From contig JBHEMK010000085.1 in NCBI GenBank assembly GCA_046262635.1, forward strand, positions 1-16,210: a DNA stretch of 16,210 nucleotides. Reading direction: 5' to 3'. The position numbers and the translations under genes are program-made. The DNA comes from JBHEMK01 sp046262635 (GTDB lineage Bacteria > Actinomycetota > Thermoleophilia > Gaiellales > Gaiellaceae). This document shows, in pieces, positions 7,787-15,057 of the stretch (position 1 is its first letter; the number at the start of each line of letters is the position of its first letter). The notes below the pieces were generated by a model. The model was not told the DNA's origin. It saw only the letters and a list, made by a program, of their open reading frames with translations, and did not search any database.

Positions 7787-8792
7787 TCCCCTGGTCGTCG
7801 TGGATGCGGACGCCCTCGGTCGCAACCGCACCGGCGACGAGACGTACGTCGAGGAGCTCCTGCGTGCGCTCCCGAGGGCCGGCGAGGGGCTTCGCTTTGC
7901 GGCGATCACCCGCCGTCCCGAACTCGTCCCCGCCGGGATCGAGCCGATCGAGCTCGCCGCGCGGTCGCAGGAGCTGCGGATGGCCGTCCGCCTGCCGCTG
8001 CTGCTGCAGCGGCTGCGCCCCGCGCTCGTGCACTTCGTCCACGCCCTGCCGCCTGCGCTTCCCTGCCCGGCGGTGCTGACGGTGCAGGATCTCTCCTTCG
8101 AGCGGGACGGCTCGCTGATGGGTCATCGTGAGACCGCGATCTTTCGCCTGGTCGTCCCGCGCTCCGCGCGCCGCGCGGTCCGGGTGCTCGCGATCTCCGA
8201 GCGGACGAAGGACGATCTCGTCGAGCTCTACGGCCTCCCGCCCGAGAAGGTCGTGGTGACGCCGCTTGCCTGCGATCCGTCGTTCACCCCGGGCGAACGC
8301 AGCGGCGACGGCGGCTACCTCTTGCTCGTCGGGGCGATCGAGGCGCGCAAGAACCCGCTCGCGGCAGCCGACGCGGCCCAGGAGCTGGGCCTGCCGCTGA
8401 TCTCGGTCGGGCCCGAGCGCGATCCGGCTCTCGCCACGGAACTCCGCCGGCGCGGTGTGGACGTACGCGGCTTCGTGCCGAGGACGGAGCTCGTCGAGCT
8501 CTACCGCAACGCGGCGTGTCTACTCTTCCCGACGCGCTACGAGGGCTTCGGGCTCCCCGTCGCCGAGGCGATGGCGAGCGGGACGCCCGTCGTCTCGACC
8601 CCGGACGCGGCGGTGCGCGAGGTCGGCGGCGACGCCGTCCTCTACGCGCAGCCGGAAGACTTTCCCGCTGCCACCCGGCGCGCGCTCGACGAGCGCGAGC
8701 GGTGGACGCAGGCCGGACTCGCGCGCGCGCGCCTGTTCAGCTGGGACGAGACCGCGCGGCGCACCGTCGCGGTCTACCGTGAGGCGCTGTGA
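7779..8792 (+). CDS. GT4-family glycosyltransferase, third of a tandem trio
   Basis: 337 aa. The GTG at 7779, inside the end of the previous gene (8-nt overlap), gives VADPLVVVDADALGRNRTGD, a natural first strand and donor-side loop for this subfamily, so it is preferred to upstream starts in the same frame. Motifs: NRTGDETYVEELL (16-28), TVQDLSFE (101-108), SERTKDDLVELYG (140-152), EARKN (188-192, where the two neighbours have EPRKN) and YEGFGLPVAEAMASGTP with E255 and E263. It is more diverged from the other two than they are from each other. The role is the same in general terms: adding one sugar during glycan assembly. Confidence 0.88.
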   Translation: MADPLVVVDADALGRNRTGDETYVEELLRALPRAGEGLRFAAITRRPELVPAGIEPIELAARSQELRMAVRLPLLLQRLRPALVHFVHALPPALPCPAVLTVQDLSFERDGSLMGHRETAIFRLVVPRSARRAVRVLAISERTKDDLVELYGLPPEKVVVTPLACDPSFTPGERSGDGGYLLLVGAIEARKNPLAAADAAQELGLPLISVGPERDPALATELRRRGVDVRGFVPRTELVELYRNAACLLFPTRYEGFGLPVAEAMASGTPVVSTPDAAVREVGGDAVLYAQPEDFPAATRRALDERERWTQAGLARARLFSWDETARRTVAVYREAL

Positions 8793-9553
8793 AGGTCTCC
8801 GGCGTCGTGATCTCGCACGGCCACGCGCCGGAGCTCGAGCGATCGCTCCCGGCCCTGGCGCTCCAGGTCGACGAGCTCGTCGTCGTCGCCAACATTCCGG
8901 GTTCGGTCCCGGCGAGGCTCCCGGAGCGCTCACACGTCGTCGAGAACGAGCGGCCGCTCTCGTTTGCCGGGAATGCGAACGTCGGCACGGCGGCCACCTC
9001 GGGCGAATACGTGCTGATTGCGAACCCCGACGCGATTGCGGAGCCTGACGCCGTCGCGATCCTGCGGCAGTTTATGGACGCCCATCCCCGCTGCGGCGTC
9101 GCAGGGCCGCAGATGCGCTACCGGGACGGCAGCTGGCAGGCCTCGCGGCGGAGCTTCCCGACCGTCGGCTCGACGCTCGTCCGCCGGACGCCGCTACGGC
9201 TGCTCTTTCCGCCGCTGCGCCATCAGCGGCTCCACTACCTGCTCGAGGAGCGCCCGGCTGAGCCGGTGCAGGCGGACACGATGCTGGGCGCCTTCCTGCT
9301 CCTACGCCGCGCGATGCTCGACGAGATCGGAGGCTGGGACCCTGGCTACCGCATGTACTGCGAGGACATCGACCTCAACTACCGCGCCGCCCGTGCGGGC
9401 TGGGAGCGCTGGTACGTCCCGGCCGCGGTCGTCCACCACGACTATGCCGCCGTGATCGACAAAACCTTCCTGTCGCGCCACACGTTCTGGCACGCCCGCG
9501 CGATGCTCCGCTTCCTGCGCAAGCACCCGGAGCGGCTTCTGGCGCTGCGATGA
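8789..9553 (+). CDS. GT2-family glycosyltransferase (rhamnosyltransferase-like)
   Basis: 254 aa, GT-A fold, inverting type. The GTG at 8789 overlaps the upstream stop by 4 nt. VKVSGVVISHGH is the first nucleotide-binding strand; NERPLSFAGNANVG (53-66) and IANPDA (77-82) match the WbbL/RfbF-like group, where NPDA takes the place of the DXD metal site. MYCEDIDLNYRA (189-200) holds the acidic catalytic motif, followed by VPAAVVHHDY (210-219). There is no membrane span. Enzymes of this look often transfer rhamnose or a similar deoxy sugar, which would suit the nearby Gmd, but sugar identity is inference. Confidence 0.87.
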   Translation: MKVSGVVISHGHAPELERSLPALALQVDELVVVANIPGSVPARLPERSHVVENERPLSFAGNANVGTAATSGEYVLIANPDAIAEPDAVAILRQFMDAHPRCGVAGPQMRYRDGSWQASRRSFPTVGSTLVRRTPLRLLFPPLRHQRLHYLLEERPAEPVQADTMLGAFLLLRRAMLDEIGGWDPGYRMYCEDIDLNYRAARAGWERWYVPAAVVHHDYAAVIDKTFLSRHTFWHARAMLRFLRKHPERLLALR

Positions 9554-10158
9554 GCAAGTACGCGCCGCAGGCTGACCGCTGGACCGAGACCGCGTACGCC
9601 GACCCGTCCGGTTACCTCGCCCACCGGGCAGAGCTGATCGCATCGCTCGGACCGCGGCTCGAGCCGGGCGAGCGGGTGCTCGACCTCGCCTGCGGCGACG
9701 CGGGGCTCGCCAGCTTCCTGCCGCTCGACTATCTCGGAGCCGACGCGAGCCCTGAGATGGTCGCCGCCGCGCGCCGGCAGGGGCGCGACGTCGTCGAGGC
9801 GGATCTGAACGACTTCGTGCCGCCGGCCCCCGTCGCGGCGACGCTCTGCTTCCGGGCGATCTACTACGCCCGCGACCGACGCGCCTTCTTCGAGCACGTC
9901 GCGGGTTTCACAGAGAAGAAGCTCGTCTTCGACCTGAACCCCCGCCAGTACCGGCTCGAGGATGCACGGGCCGACCTCGAGGCTGCCGGGTTCGACCGGC
10001 TCGTGCTGCGCCCGTTCCTCGTGCCCCAGACGGTGGCATTGCCGCGGCCGGCGCGCGGGCTCCTGGTGGCGCTGGAACGGAGCGGGCCGCTGGCGCGACT
10101 CCTGCTCCGGGAACGGTTCAGCTATGTGTGCGCGGCCTTCCGCCGCACGAACCTGTAG
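9550..10158 (+). CDS. Class I SAM-dependent methyltransferase
   Basis: 202 aa, last gene of the plus-strand operon. ATG at 9550 overlaps the GT2 stop by 4 nt (ATGA). Motif I is VLDLACGDAG (43-52), the SAM-binding loop; GADASPEM (63-70) is the next strand with an acidic residue for the ribose; EADLNDF follows as motif III-like. The C-terminal part has the FDLNPRQY and LEAAGF elements usual in small-molecule methyltransferases. Position in a glycosyltransferase operon suggests sugar O-methylation or chain-end capping, but a lipid or other substrate is possible. Its 3' end overlaps the converging GT-C gene by 37 nt. Confidence 0.82.
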   Translation: MSKYAPQADRWTETAYADPSGYLAHRAELIASLGPRLEPGERVLDLACGDAGLASFLPLDYLGADASPEMVAAARRQGRDVVEADLNDFVPPAPVAATLCFRAIYYARDRRAFFEHVAGFTEKKLVFDLNPRQYRLEDARADLEAAGFDRLVLRPFLVPQTVALPRPARGLLVALERSGPLARLLLRERFSYVCAAFRRTNL

Positions 10159-12326
10159 TCCAGGACGGCCCCGAGCTGGCGCTCATCGCTCGAGGCCGCC
10201 GGCGCGATCACGGCCGGCGCGAAGGTCGGACTCACCGTCACCTCCACGCGGAAGCTCCGCGGAGGTGCCGGGATCCTGAACGTCCGCACGTCTCGACCCG
10301 GCATGGTCCACCGAACGACGCGGGTCACGCGGCCGATGCGCGGCTGGCGGTCGGGTCCGATCGCGAGCGTCCCGATCCGGATCGTCACGAGAGCCGGCTT
10401 CAACGGCGCGATCGCCTCCTTGCGCGAAACCCTGATGCGCATCGTCCCGGGCTCGCCGCTGTAGCGGGTGTAGGCGCTCCCGCCCGGCTGCGACCAGCGG
10501 TCGGGATAGAGCCCGGTGACGGCGCCGAGCAGCCGCAACGGTTGATTGACACGGATCAGGCGCCAGCTCGCGAAGCCGCCGCCGCTCTTGTGCGAGTGCA
10601 GCGCCAGCACCTTGCCGGCCACCTCGATCCCCGGCTCGACGACGACGTAGCGGAAGTTGAGCTGGGGCTTCAGCACGCCGCTCTCGCCGACGATGTCCGG
10701 CGTCGTCGCCGGGCCGGGGCCGCAGACGCACCCGTCGAACACAAAGACGCGCTGGATCGACCGGTTCCAGAACTCGAGCAGCCACTCCGAGTTCTGGTCT
10801 CCCTGCACCTGAGCCTGCTGGGCGAGGTAGATCGCGGGCGCGCCGTGCGTGATTCGGTCGACCCAGTCGGGCTGACCGCGGATGTTCGACTCGAAGGTGC
10901 GGCTGATCGAGTTCGTCGACGCGGACGCCGACAGCTCGCCGGTCAGGTTCCAGGCGACGACGAACAGCGCGATCACCGCAGCGAGCCCGACGACCGCCCG
11001 GGCGGGAAGGCTCAGGACCTGCGGGAGGACGAGCAGGGCGACCGAGAGGGCGAGGACGGCGAGAAGCGCGATCTTCGCGTCCGTCGGCGTGAAGGCGAGA
11101 CTGCGGTTCGCCTGTGCGAGGATCGAGAGGCCCGGGCTGTCCGAGGAGAACCGAAACTGCATCAGGTAGGGAGTCCAGGCGAGGAGGAAGGCCGCGACGC
11201 CCGTGCCGACCGCCGTCGCCCAGAGGTTGAGCCTGCGCCGGTCGAGCCACAGAGCGGTCGCGGTGAAGAGGAGCGGTGCCACGTAGAGCATGTTTCGCTC
11301 CCAGATCCGGGTGCCGAAGGAGTACTGGTTGTAGGCGCCCTTGATTCCCGTGAAGAACGCGAAGAGCAGGACGGCCGCGACGAGGACGGCGCGATAGGCC
11401 CGCAACGCCCGCGAGGGCTTCTCGCCCGGCGCCGGCCAGACTGCTCCGAACGCCGCGACGAGCGGCAGCACGCCGATCCCGATCGTCAGCGCGCCGGTGC
11501 CCCTGAGCGCATGCCCGAGCACCCACCCGTGGTAGTACCGCGTCATCGCGAGATACTCGAACGAGCCGTCGCTCGCGACCCCGCCCGCGACGATGATCGC
11601 GCCGGCGAGGAGGAACGCGAAGCCGATCCAGTCTCCTGCGCTCCAGCCGTGGCGCCAGCGGCGCCCGCGCTCGCTCGTCCAGAGCATCAGCAGCGCAGCG
11701 AGGACGTAGATGACCGGGAGCGGAAGCAGCGCGTTCTTGATCAGCGGCGCCACGACGCAGGCGGCCCCTGCACAGACGATCCACCGCGGTGCGCGCGTCA
11801 ACAGCGCCTTCGCGCACAGGAACAGACACAGCGTCGCCCACGGGTAGGCGAGTGTCTCCTCGACGATGAACGACGAGTAGACGAGCGCAGGCACCGCCGC
11901 GCTGGCGGCCGCCGCGAAGAGGGCCGCGCGCCGGGAGGCAACAAGCCGCCCGAGGAAGTAGGCCGGGAAGACCGTCAGCGTCATCGTCAGGACGCCGATG
12001 TACTTGACGGCGGAGTAGGCGCTCTGCGTGGTCGACAGGCGCCACGCCGGCGCGATCAGCAGCGTGTAGAGCGAGTTGAAGGAGTGCGGCTCGCCGCGCC
12101 GCGCCGCGTGGCCCGTGGCGGCCAGTGACCGGGCGAGCTGGGTCAGCTCGAGCTCGTCTCCGAAGAGCCACGGCGTGCCCCGAGACCAGGCCTCCCAGCC
12201 GTAGACGACGCACAGCCAGAGGAAGACGCTGAGGAGTGGCACGGCCGTCAGGAAGCGGTCGACGAGCGTGCGCGATCCCGCGAGCGGCTCGGCGGCCCGC
12301 GCGCGTGCCGCCAGTTCGGTGCTCAC
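10122..12326 (-). CDS. GT-C-type polytopic membrane glycosyltransferase, paralogue of the fusion's C-terminal half
   Basis: 734 aa. GTG at 12326 overlaps the upstream minus-strand stop by 4 nt. A first membrane helix (about 28-45) leads to D57-E58 in FGDELELTQLARSLAATGH, matching VDELVYSDMARSFAATGH of the plus-strand fusion. About ten hydrophobic spans follow, including EERN-like WERNMLYVAPLLF. The C-terminal part, probably outside the membrane, repeats the fusion's motifs: FWNRSIQRVF (519-528), a RYVVVEPG strand, YPDRWS (607-612) and a beta-rich tail. GT-C enzymes of the GT39/ArnT kind transfer a sugar from a polyprenyl-phosphate donor on the outer face. No GT4 domain is attached here. The exact substrate is unknown. 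The stop lies inside the converging methyltransferase gene. Confidence 0.82.
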   Translation of the reverse strand: MSTELAARARAAEPLAGSRTLVDRFLTAVPLLSVFLWLCVVYGWEAWSRGTPWLFGDELELTQLARSLAATGHAARRGEPHSFNSLYTLLIAPAWRLSTTQSAYSAVKYIGVLTMTLTVFPAYFLGRLVASRRAALFAAAASAAVPALVYSSFIVEETLAYPWATLCLFLCAKALLTRAPRWIVCAGAACVVAPLIKNALLPLPVIYVLAALLMLWTSERGRRWRHGWSAGDWIGFAFLLAGAIIVAGGVASDGSFEYLAMTRYYHGWVLGHALRGTGALTIGIGVLPLVAAFGAVWPAPGEKPSRALRAYRAVLVAAVLLFAFFTGIKGAYNQYSFGTRIWERNMLYVAPLLFTATALWLDRRRLNLWATAVGTGVAAFLLAWTPYLMQFRFSSDSPGLSILAQANRSLAFTPTDAKIALLAVLALSVALLVLPQVLSLPARAVVGLAAVIALFVVAWNLTGELSASASTNSISRTFESNIRGQPDWVDRITHGAPAIYLAQQAQVQGDQNSEWLLEFWNRSIQRVFVFDGCVCGPGPATTPDIVGESGVLKPQLNFRYVVVEPGIEVAGKVLALHSHKSGGGFASWRLIRVNQPLRLLGAVTGLYPDRWSQPGGSAYTRYSGEPGTMRIRVSRKEAIAPLKPALVTIRIGTLAIGPDRQPRIGRVTRVVRWTMPGRDVRTFRIPAPPRSFRVEVTVSPTFAPAVIAPAASSDERQLGAVLDYRFVRRKAAHT
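10239..10267 (+). terminator. Possible hairpin terminator downstream of the plus-strand operon
   Basis: CACCTCC-A-CGCGG (10239-10251) pairs with CCGCGGAGGTG (10257-10267) around an AAGCT loop: 11 pairs with a 2-nt bulge, 80 nt after the methyltransferase stop and inside the 3' coding part of the converging GT-C gene. There is no T-run, so activity as a Rho-independent terminator is uncertain, though U-less hairpins are discussed for actinobacteria. Confidence 0.25.
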
Positions 12327-14128
12327 TCTGCGGCGGCGCCGAGGACGACGCGGGGGTCGAGATCGATCTCGCGGCGCACGAACCGGCAGGGTACCCCGGC
12401 CCGTTCGCATGCCTCCAGCACCTGGTCGAGCTGCTCCCGCGGCGCCTCCGGGATCGTCACGAGCACGGCGTCCGGCTCGGCGCGGCCGAGCGCGAAGCCG
12501 ATTTCGCCGATCGTCCCGAGCACCGGCGTGCCCTGGAGCCGCCGGCGGCGCAGCATCGGATCGTCGTCGACGAGGCCGATCACCCGCTCGCCCGGCGTCT
12601 CGCGAAGCTCCCGGAGCAGGCTGCGCCCGCTCCTGCCCGCGCCGACGATGAGGATCCGGTGCTGCGCGCTGCGCGCCCGCAGCCCACCGAGTCCCCGATC
12701 GAGCGCGCGCTCGGCGAAGCGGGACCCGCCGACGAGGACGATCGCGAGCAGGGCGTCGACGACGAACATCCCCCGCGGGTAGTCGAACCACTGCTGCGTC
12801 GCCGACAGGAAGCCGTAGGCCACGAGCTCCGAGACGAGCACCGCGCCGATCACGCCCGCTCCGTCCCGCGCACCGGCGTAGCGCCAGACGCCTCGATAGA
12901 GCCCGAAGGGGATGAAGGCGGCGTAGCGGGCGAAGAGGACGACCGGAAGCGACACGGCGGCGAGGTGGCGCTGGGAGGTCGTGCCGCTGCCGTTGACGCT
13001 GAGGAAGTAGGCGCCGGCGAAGGCAGCGCTGATCAGCGCGAAGTCGACGATCACCTCCACGAGCCGGCGCCGGTGCACGAGCAGGGCTCCGAAGATTCCG
13101 GAGGGAACCTTGGCGTTACGCTCGATGTCCGACAGGAAGCTGCCGAACTGGACGAGCGCGGCGAAGGTGAGCAGGACGCCGAGGAGCGTCACGCGCGCGT
13201 CGTCGATCGTGGTGTAGGCCAGGCTCGTTGCGCCGAGTCCGGCCGAGACGAGCGCGAGCAGGACGACGGCGCGCCGGTCCGAGAGCCCGCGGCTGACGAG
13301 CCGGTGGGAGGTGTGGTCGCGTCCGCCCTGGTAGATCGGCCTGCCCTCGAGCAGGCGGATGATCGTCACGAGCGTCGTGTCGAGGATGGGCACGGCGAGG
13401 ATCAGGATCGGCAGGAGCAAGGTGGCGACGGTCGTCCCGGCCACCTTCCAGCTCGACGCGAGTCCGAGTGCGGCGAGCAGGAAGCCGAGCAGCTGGCTGC
13501 CGGAGTCGCCCATGAAGGTCGCGGCGGGCCGGTTCGTCCGCAGGTTGAACGGCAGGAAGCCGATGCACGCGAAGCCGAGGGAGAGGGCGAGCACGAGCGC
13601 GACGTGGCTCGGGTGGATCGTGACCGCGTCGACGGCGAAGCACGCGGCGGCGATCGCGGCGAGCGTCGCGGCCAAGCCGTCCATGTTGTCGAGCAGGTTG
13701 AAGGCGTTCGTCAGCCCGATCAGCCAGACGACCGCGAGCGCGGCCGCCAGGAAATCGTTCGAGACGATCTCGACCTTGAGCCCGGTGCTGAGGACGAGCG
13801 CCGCGGCAACGCACTGGGCGGCGAGCTTGGCGATCGGGTTCAGGTGCCAGAGATCGTCGGCCACCCCGGCGACGAAGAGGATCGCGCAACCGCCGGCGAT
13901 CCCGAGCAGCTCGCGGCTTGCCGGAGACGCCCCCGCGGCAACCGCCGCGCCGAGCCCGACCGCGAAGCCGATGAAGATGCCGACGCCGCCGAGCAGGGGC
14001 GTCGCGCTCGCATGCCAGCGGTCGCCCCGAGGAGCCGCGACGAGCCGTCGCGCGGCCGGCGAGCGCAGCAGGAGCCACGTGGCCGCGACCGTCGCGGGCA
14101 GGGCTGCGGCAGCGACGGCCGCGTTCAC
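12323..14128 (-). CDS. WecA/TagO-like phosphoglycosyltransferase fused to FlaA1/CapD-type N-terminal half
   Basis: 601 aa. Residues 1 to ~330 are a polyprenyl-phosphate HexNAc-1-phosphate transferase: TPLLGGVGIF (43-52), DD 91-92, NAFNLLDNMDG (141-151), FMGDSGS (205-211) and the cytoplasmic-loop motif RDHTSHRL (270-277), all in about ten membrane helices. This family puts a sugar-1-phosphate from a UDP-sugar on undecaprenyl phosphate, the first step of wall glycan assembly. Residues ~355-470 form a second membrane block with FGLYRGVWRYAG (408-419), and 490-600 a Rossmann domain with GAGRSG (496-501), GLVDDDP and IPEAPREQL (559-567); both match the N-terminal half of FlaA1/CapD/WbpM proteins. 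The catalytic SDR dehydratase domain that normally follows is absent: the protein ends at VVLGAAAE. The added half may be regulatory or bind a nucleotide (inference). GTG at 14128 is preceded by a G-rich stretch. Confidence 0.85.
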   Translation of the reverse strand: MNAAVAAAALPATVAATWLLLRSPAARRLVAAPRGDRWHASATPLLGGVGIFIGFAVGLGAAVAAGASPASRELLGIAGGCAILFVAGVADDLWHLNPIAKLAAQCVAAALVLSTGLKVEIVSNDFLAAALAVVWLIGLTNAFNLLDNMDGLAATLAAIAAACFAVDAVTIHPSHVALVLALSLGFACIGFLPFNLRTNRPAATFMGDSGSQLLGFLLAALGLASSWKVAGTTVATLLLPILILAVPILDTTLVTIIRLLEGRPIYQGGRDHTSHRLVSRGLSDRRAVVLLALVSAGLGATSLAYTTIDDARVTLLGVLLTFAALVQFGSFLSDIERNAKVPSGIFGALLVHRRRLVEVIVDFALISAAFAGAYFLSVNGSGTTSQRHLAAVSLPVVLFARYAAFIPFGLYRGVWRYAGARDGAGVIGAVLVSELVAYGFLSATQQWFDYPRGMFVVDALLAIVLVGGSRFAERALDRGLGGLRARSAQHRILIVGAGRSGRSLLRELRETPGERVIGLVDDDPMLRRRRLQGTPVLGTIGEIGFALGRAEPDAVLVTIPEAPREQLDQVLEACERAGVPCRFVRREIDLDPRVVLGAAAE

Positions 14129-14253
14129 CGCGTCGCCCCCGCGGGCACCCTGGATCGTGCGTCTCGCGACACGCGGGCAAAGGGTAACCGAGGCCTGTAA
14201 AGCACGTGTTTGGGTGTCGCGGCGGTAGGTTGCCCCGGGATGAACGCCCAGGG
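14129..14253. promoter_or_regulatory. Divergent intergenic region between the WecA fusion and the ABC permease
   Basis: 125 bp with a less GC-rich core (about 14178-14213). An 8-bp inverted repeat, CGCGACAC (14165-14172) and GTGTCGCG (14214-14221), flanks this core with 41 nt between arms; it could be a regulator site or chance. TACCCT on the minus strand (14186-14181) could be a -10 box for the WecA fusion gene with a leader of about 46 nt, but no matching -35 is clear. Confidence 0.35.
14226..14231 (+). promoter_or_regulatory. Putative -10 box (TAGGTT) for the ABC permease
   Basis: TAGGTT is followed after 8 nt by an ATG at 14240, so the transcript would begin at about this ATG. That ATG opens a five-codon ORF (MNAQG) whose TGA overlaps the permease ATG at 14254. 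Spacing resembles the other proposed leaderless promoters here. The -35 region is weak. Confidence 0.35.
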
Positions 14254-14260
14254 ATGAACA
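14233..14260 (+). repeat. 14-bp tandem duplication carrying two ATG codons
   Basis: CCCCGGGATGAACG (14233-14246) and CCCAGGGATGAACA (14247-14260) match at 12 of 14 positions, with no gap between the copies. Each copy has GGGATGAAC. Because 14 is not a multiple of three, the two ATGs are in different frames; the second is the permease start. Confidence 0.7.
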
Positions 14261-15057
14261 CCTACGCGGATCTCATCCGCTATCGCGAGCTCTTCGGGAA
14301 TCTCTTCCGGCGCGACCTGCAGGCCAAGTACCGCGGGTCTGCGCTCGGCGTTCTCTGGACGGTCGCGAACCCCGTCCTGTTGATGGCGATCTACCTGCTC
14401 GTCTTCTCCGTCATCTGGAAGACGGGGTTTTCGACCCTCGACCACTATCCGCTCTTCCTGCTTGCCGGCCTGGCCGTGTGGACCTTCTTCGCGACCTCGC
14501 TGCAGTCGGCCGCCCGCTCGATGCTCGACAACGCGAACCTGATCCGGAAGACGCGCTTCCCGCGACAGCTGGTACCGCTGTCGGTCGTCGGCGCCCACCT
14601 CGTCGGCTTCGTCGTGATGCTGGCGGGGCTGCTCGTCCTGAATTTCGCGGTACTGCCGCGTGTGCGCGCGACCGAATGGCTCGCGCTGCCGCTCGCGGCG
14701 TGCTTCGTCGGTCTCGTCGGCGGCTTGGCGCTGACGGTCGCGTCGCTCAACGTGCTCTTCCGCGACGTCGAGTTCATCGTCGCGGCGCTGCTGCTGCCAT
14801 TGTTCTTCCTGACCCCGGTGATCTATCCGCTGACCGGCGTTCCGGGCGCGGCCGCGCATCACCACGCCGTCGTCGAGTTGATCCACTGGGCGAACTTCCT
14901 CTCGCCGGCGATCGACTCGATCCGCGACCCCCTCTTCTTCGGGAAGCTGCCGGACTGGCCCGATGTCGTCTATCTGCTCAGCTCGACGGCGGTGTCGCTC
15001 GGCCTCGGGGCATTCGTCTTCAGGCGGGTCGACGACCAGATTGCAATCGAAGTCTGA
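14254..15057 (+). CDS. ABC-2 type polysaccharide/polyol-phosphate export permease
   Basis: 267 aa, the usual size for the Wzm/TagG/RfbA group. These proteins form the membrane channel of an ABC exporter that moves lipid-linked polysaccharide across the cytoplasmic membrane. The N-terminus has the amphipathic RDLQAKYRGSALGVLW segment typical of the family, then six hydrophobic spans (first at about 33-55), the cytoplasmic LIRKTRFPRQLVPLS loop that would contact the ATPase, LNVLFRDVEF and FFLTPVIYPL. ATG 14254 gives the standard MNTYADLIRYRELF start; an in-frame GTG at 14206 would add 16 unrelated residues. No ATP-binding subunit lies in this window. The 3' end overlaps the converging gene by 38 nt. 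Confidence 0.88.
   Translation: MNTYADLIRYRELFGNLFRRDLQAKYRGSALGVLWTVANPVLLMAIYLLVFSVIWKTGFSTLDHYPLFLLAGLAVWTFFATSLQSAARSMLDNANLIRKTRFPRQLVPLSVVGAHLVGFVVMLAGLLVLNFAVLPRVRATEWLALPLAACFVGLVGGLALTVASLNVLFRDVEFIVAALLLPLFFLTPVIYPLTGVPGAAAHHHAVVELIHWANFLSPAIDSIRDPLFFGKLPDWPDVVYLLSSTAVSLGLGAFVFRRVDDQIAIEV

Noticed and set aside
12236..14200. Long plus-strand open frame opposite the WecA fusion, and a similar one at 10128-12128
   Set aside because: Both are low-complexity charged translations without motifs, complementary to well-supported membrane proteins on the minus strand.
14206..14253. In-frame GTG at 14206 as the permease start
   Set aside because: It adds residues unlike the family and would overlap the proposed promoter; homologous permeases begin near MNTYADLIRYRELF.
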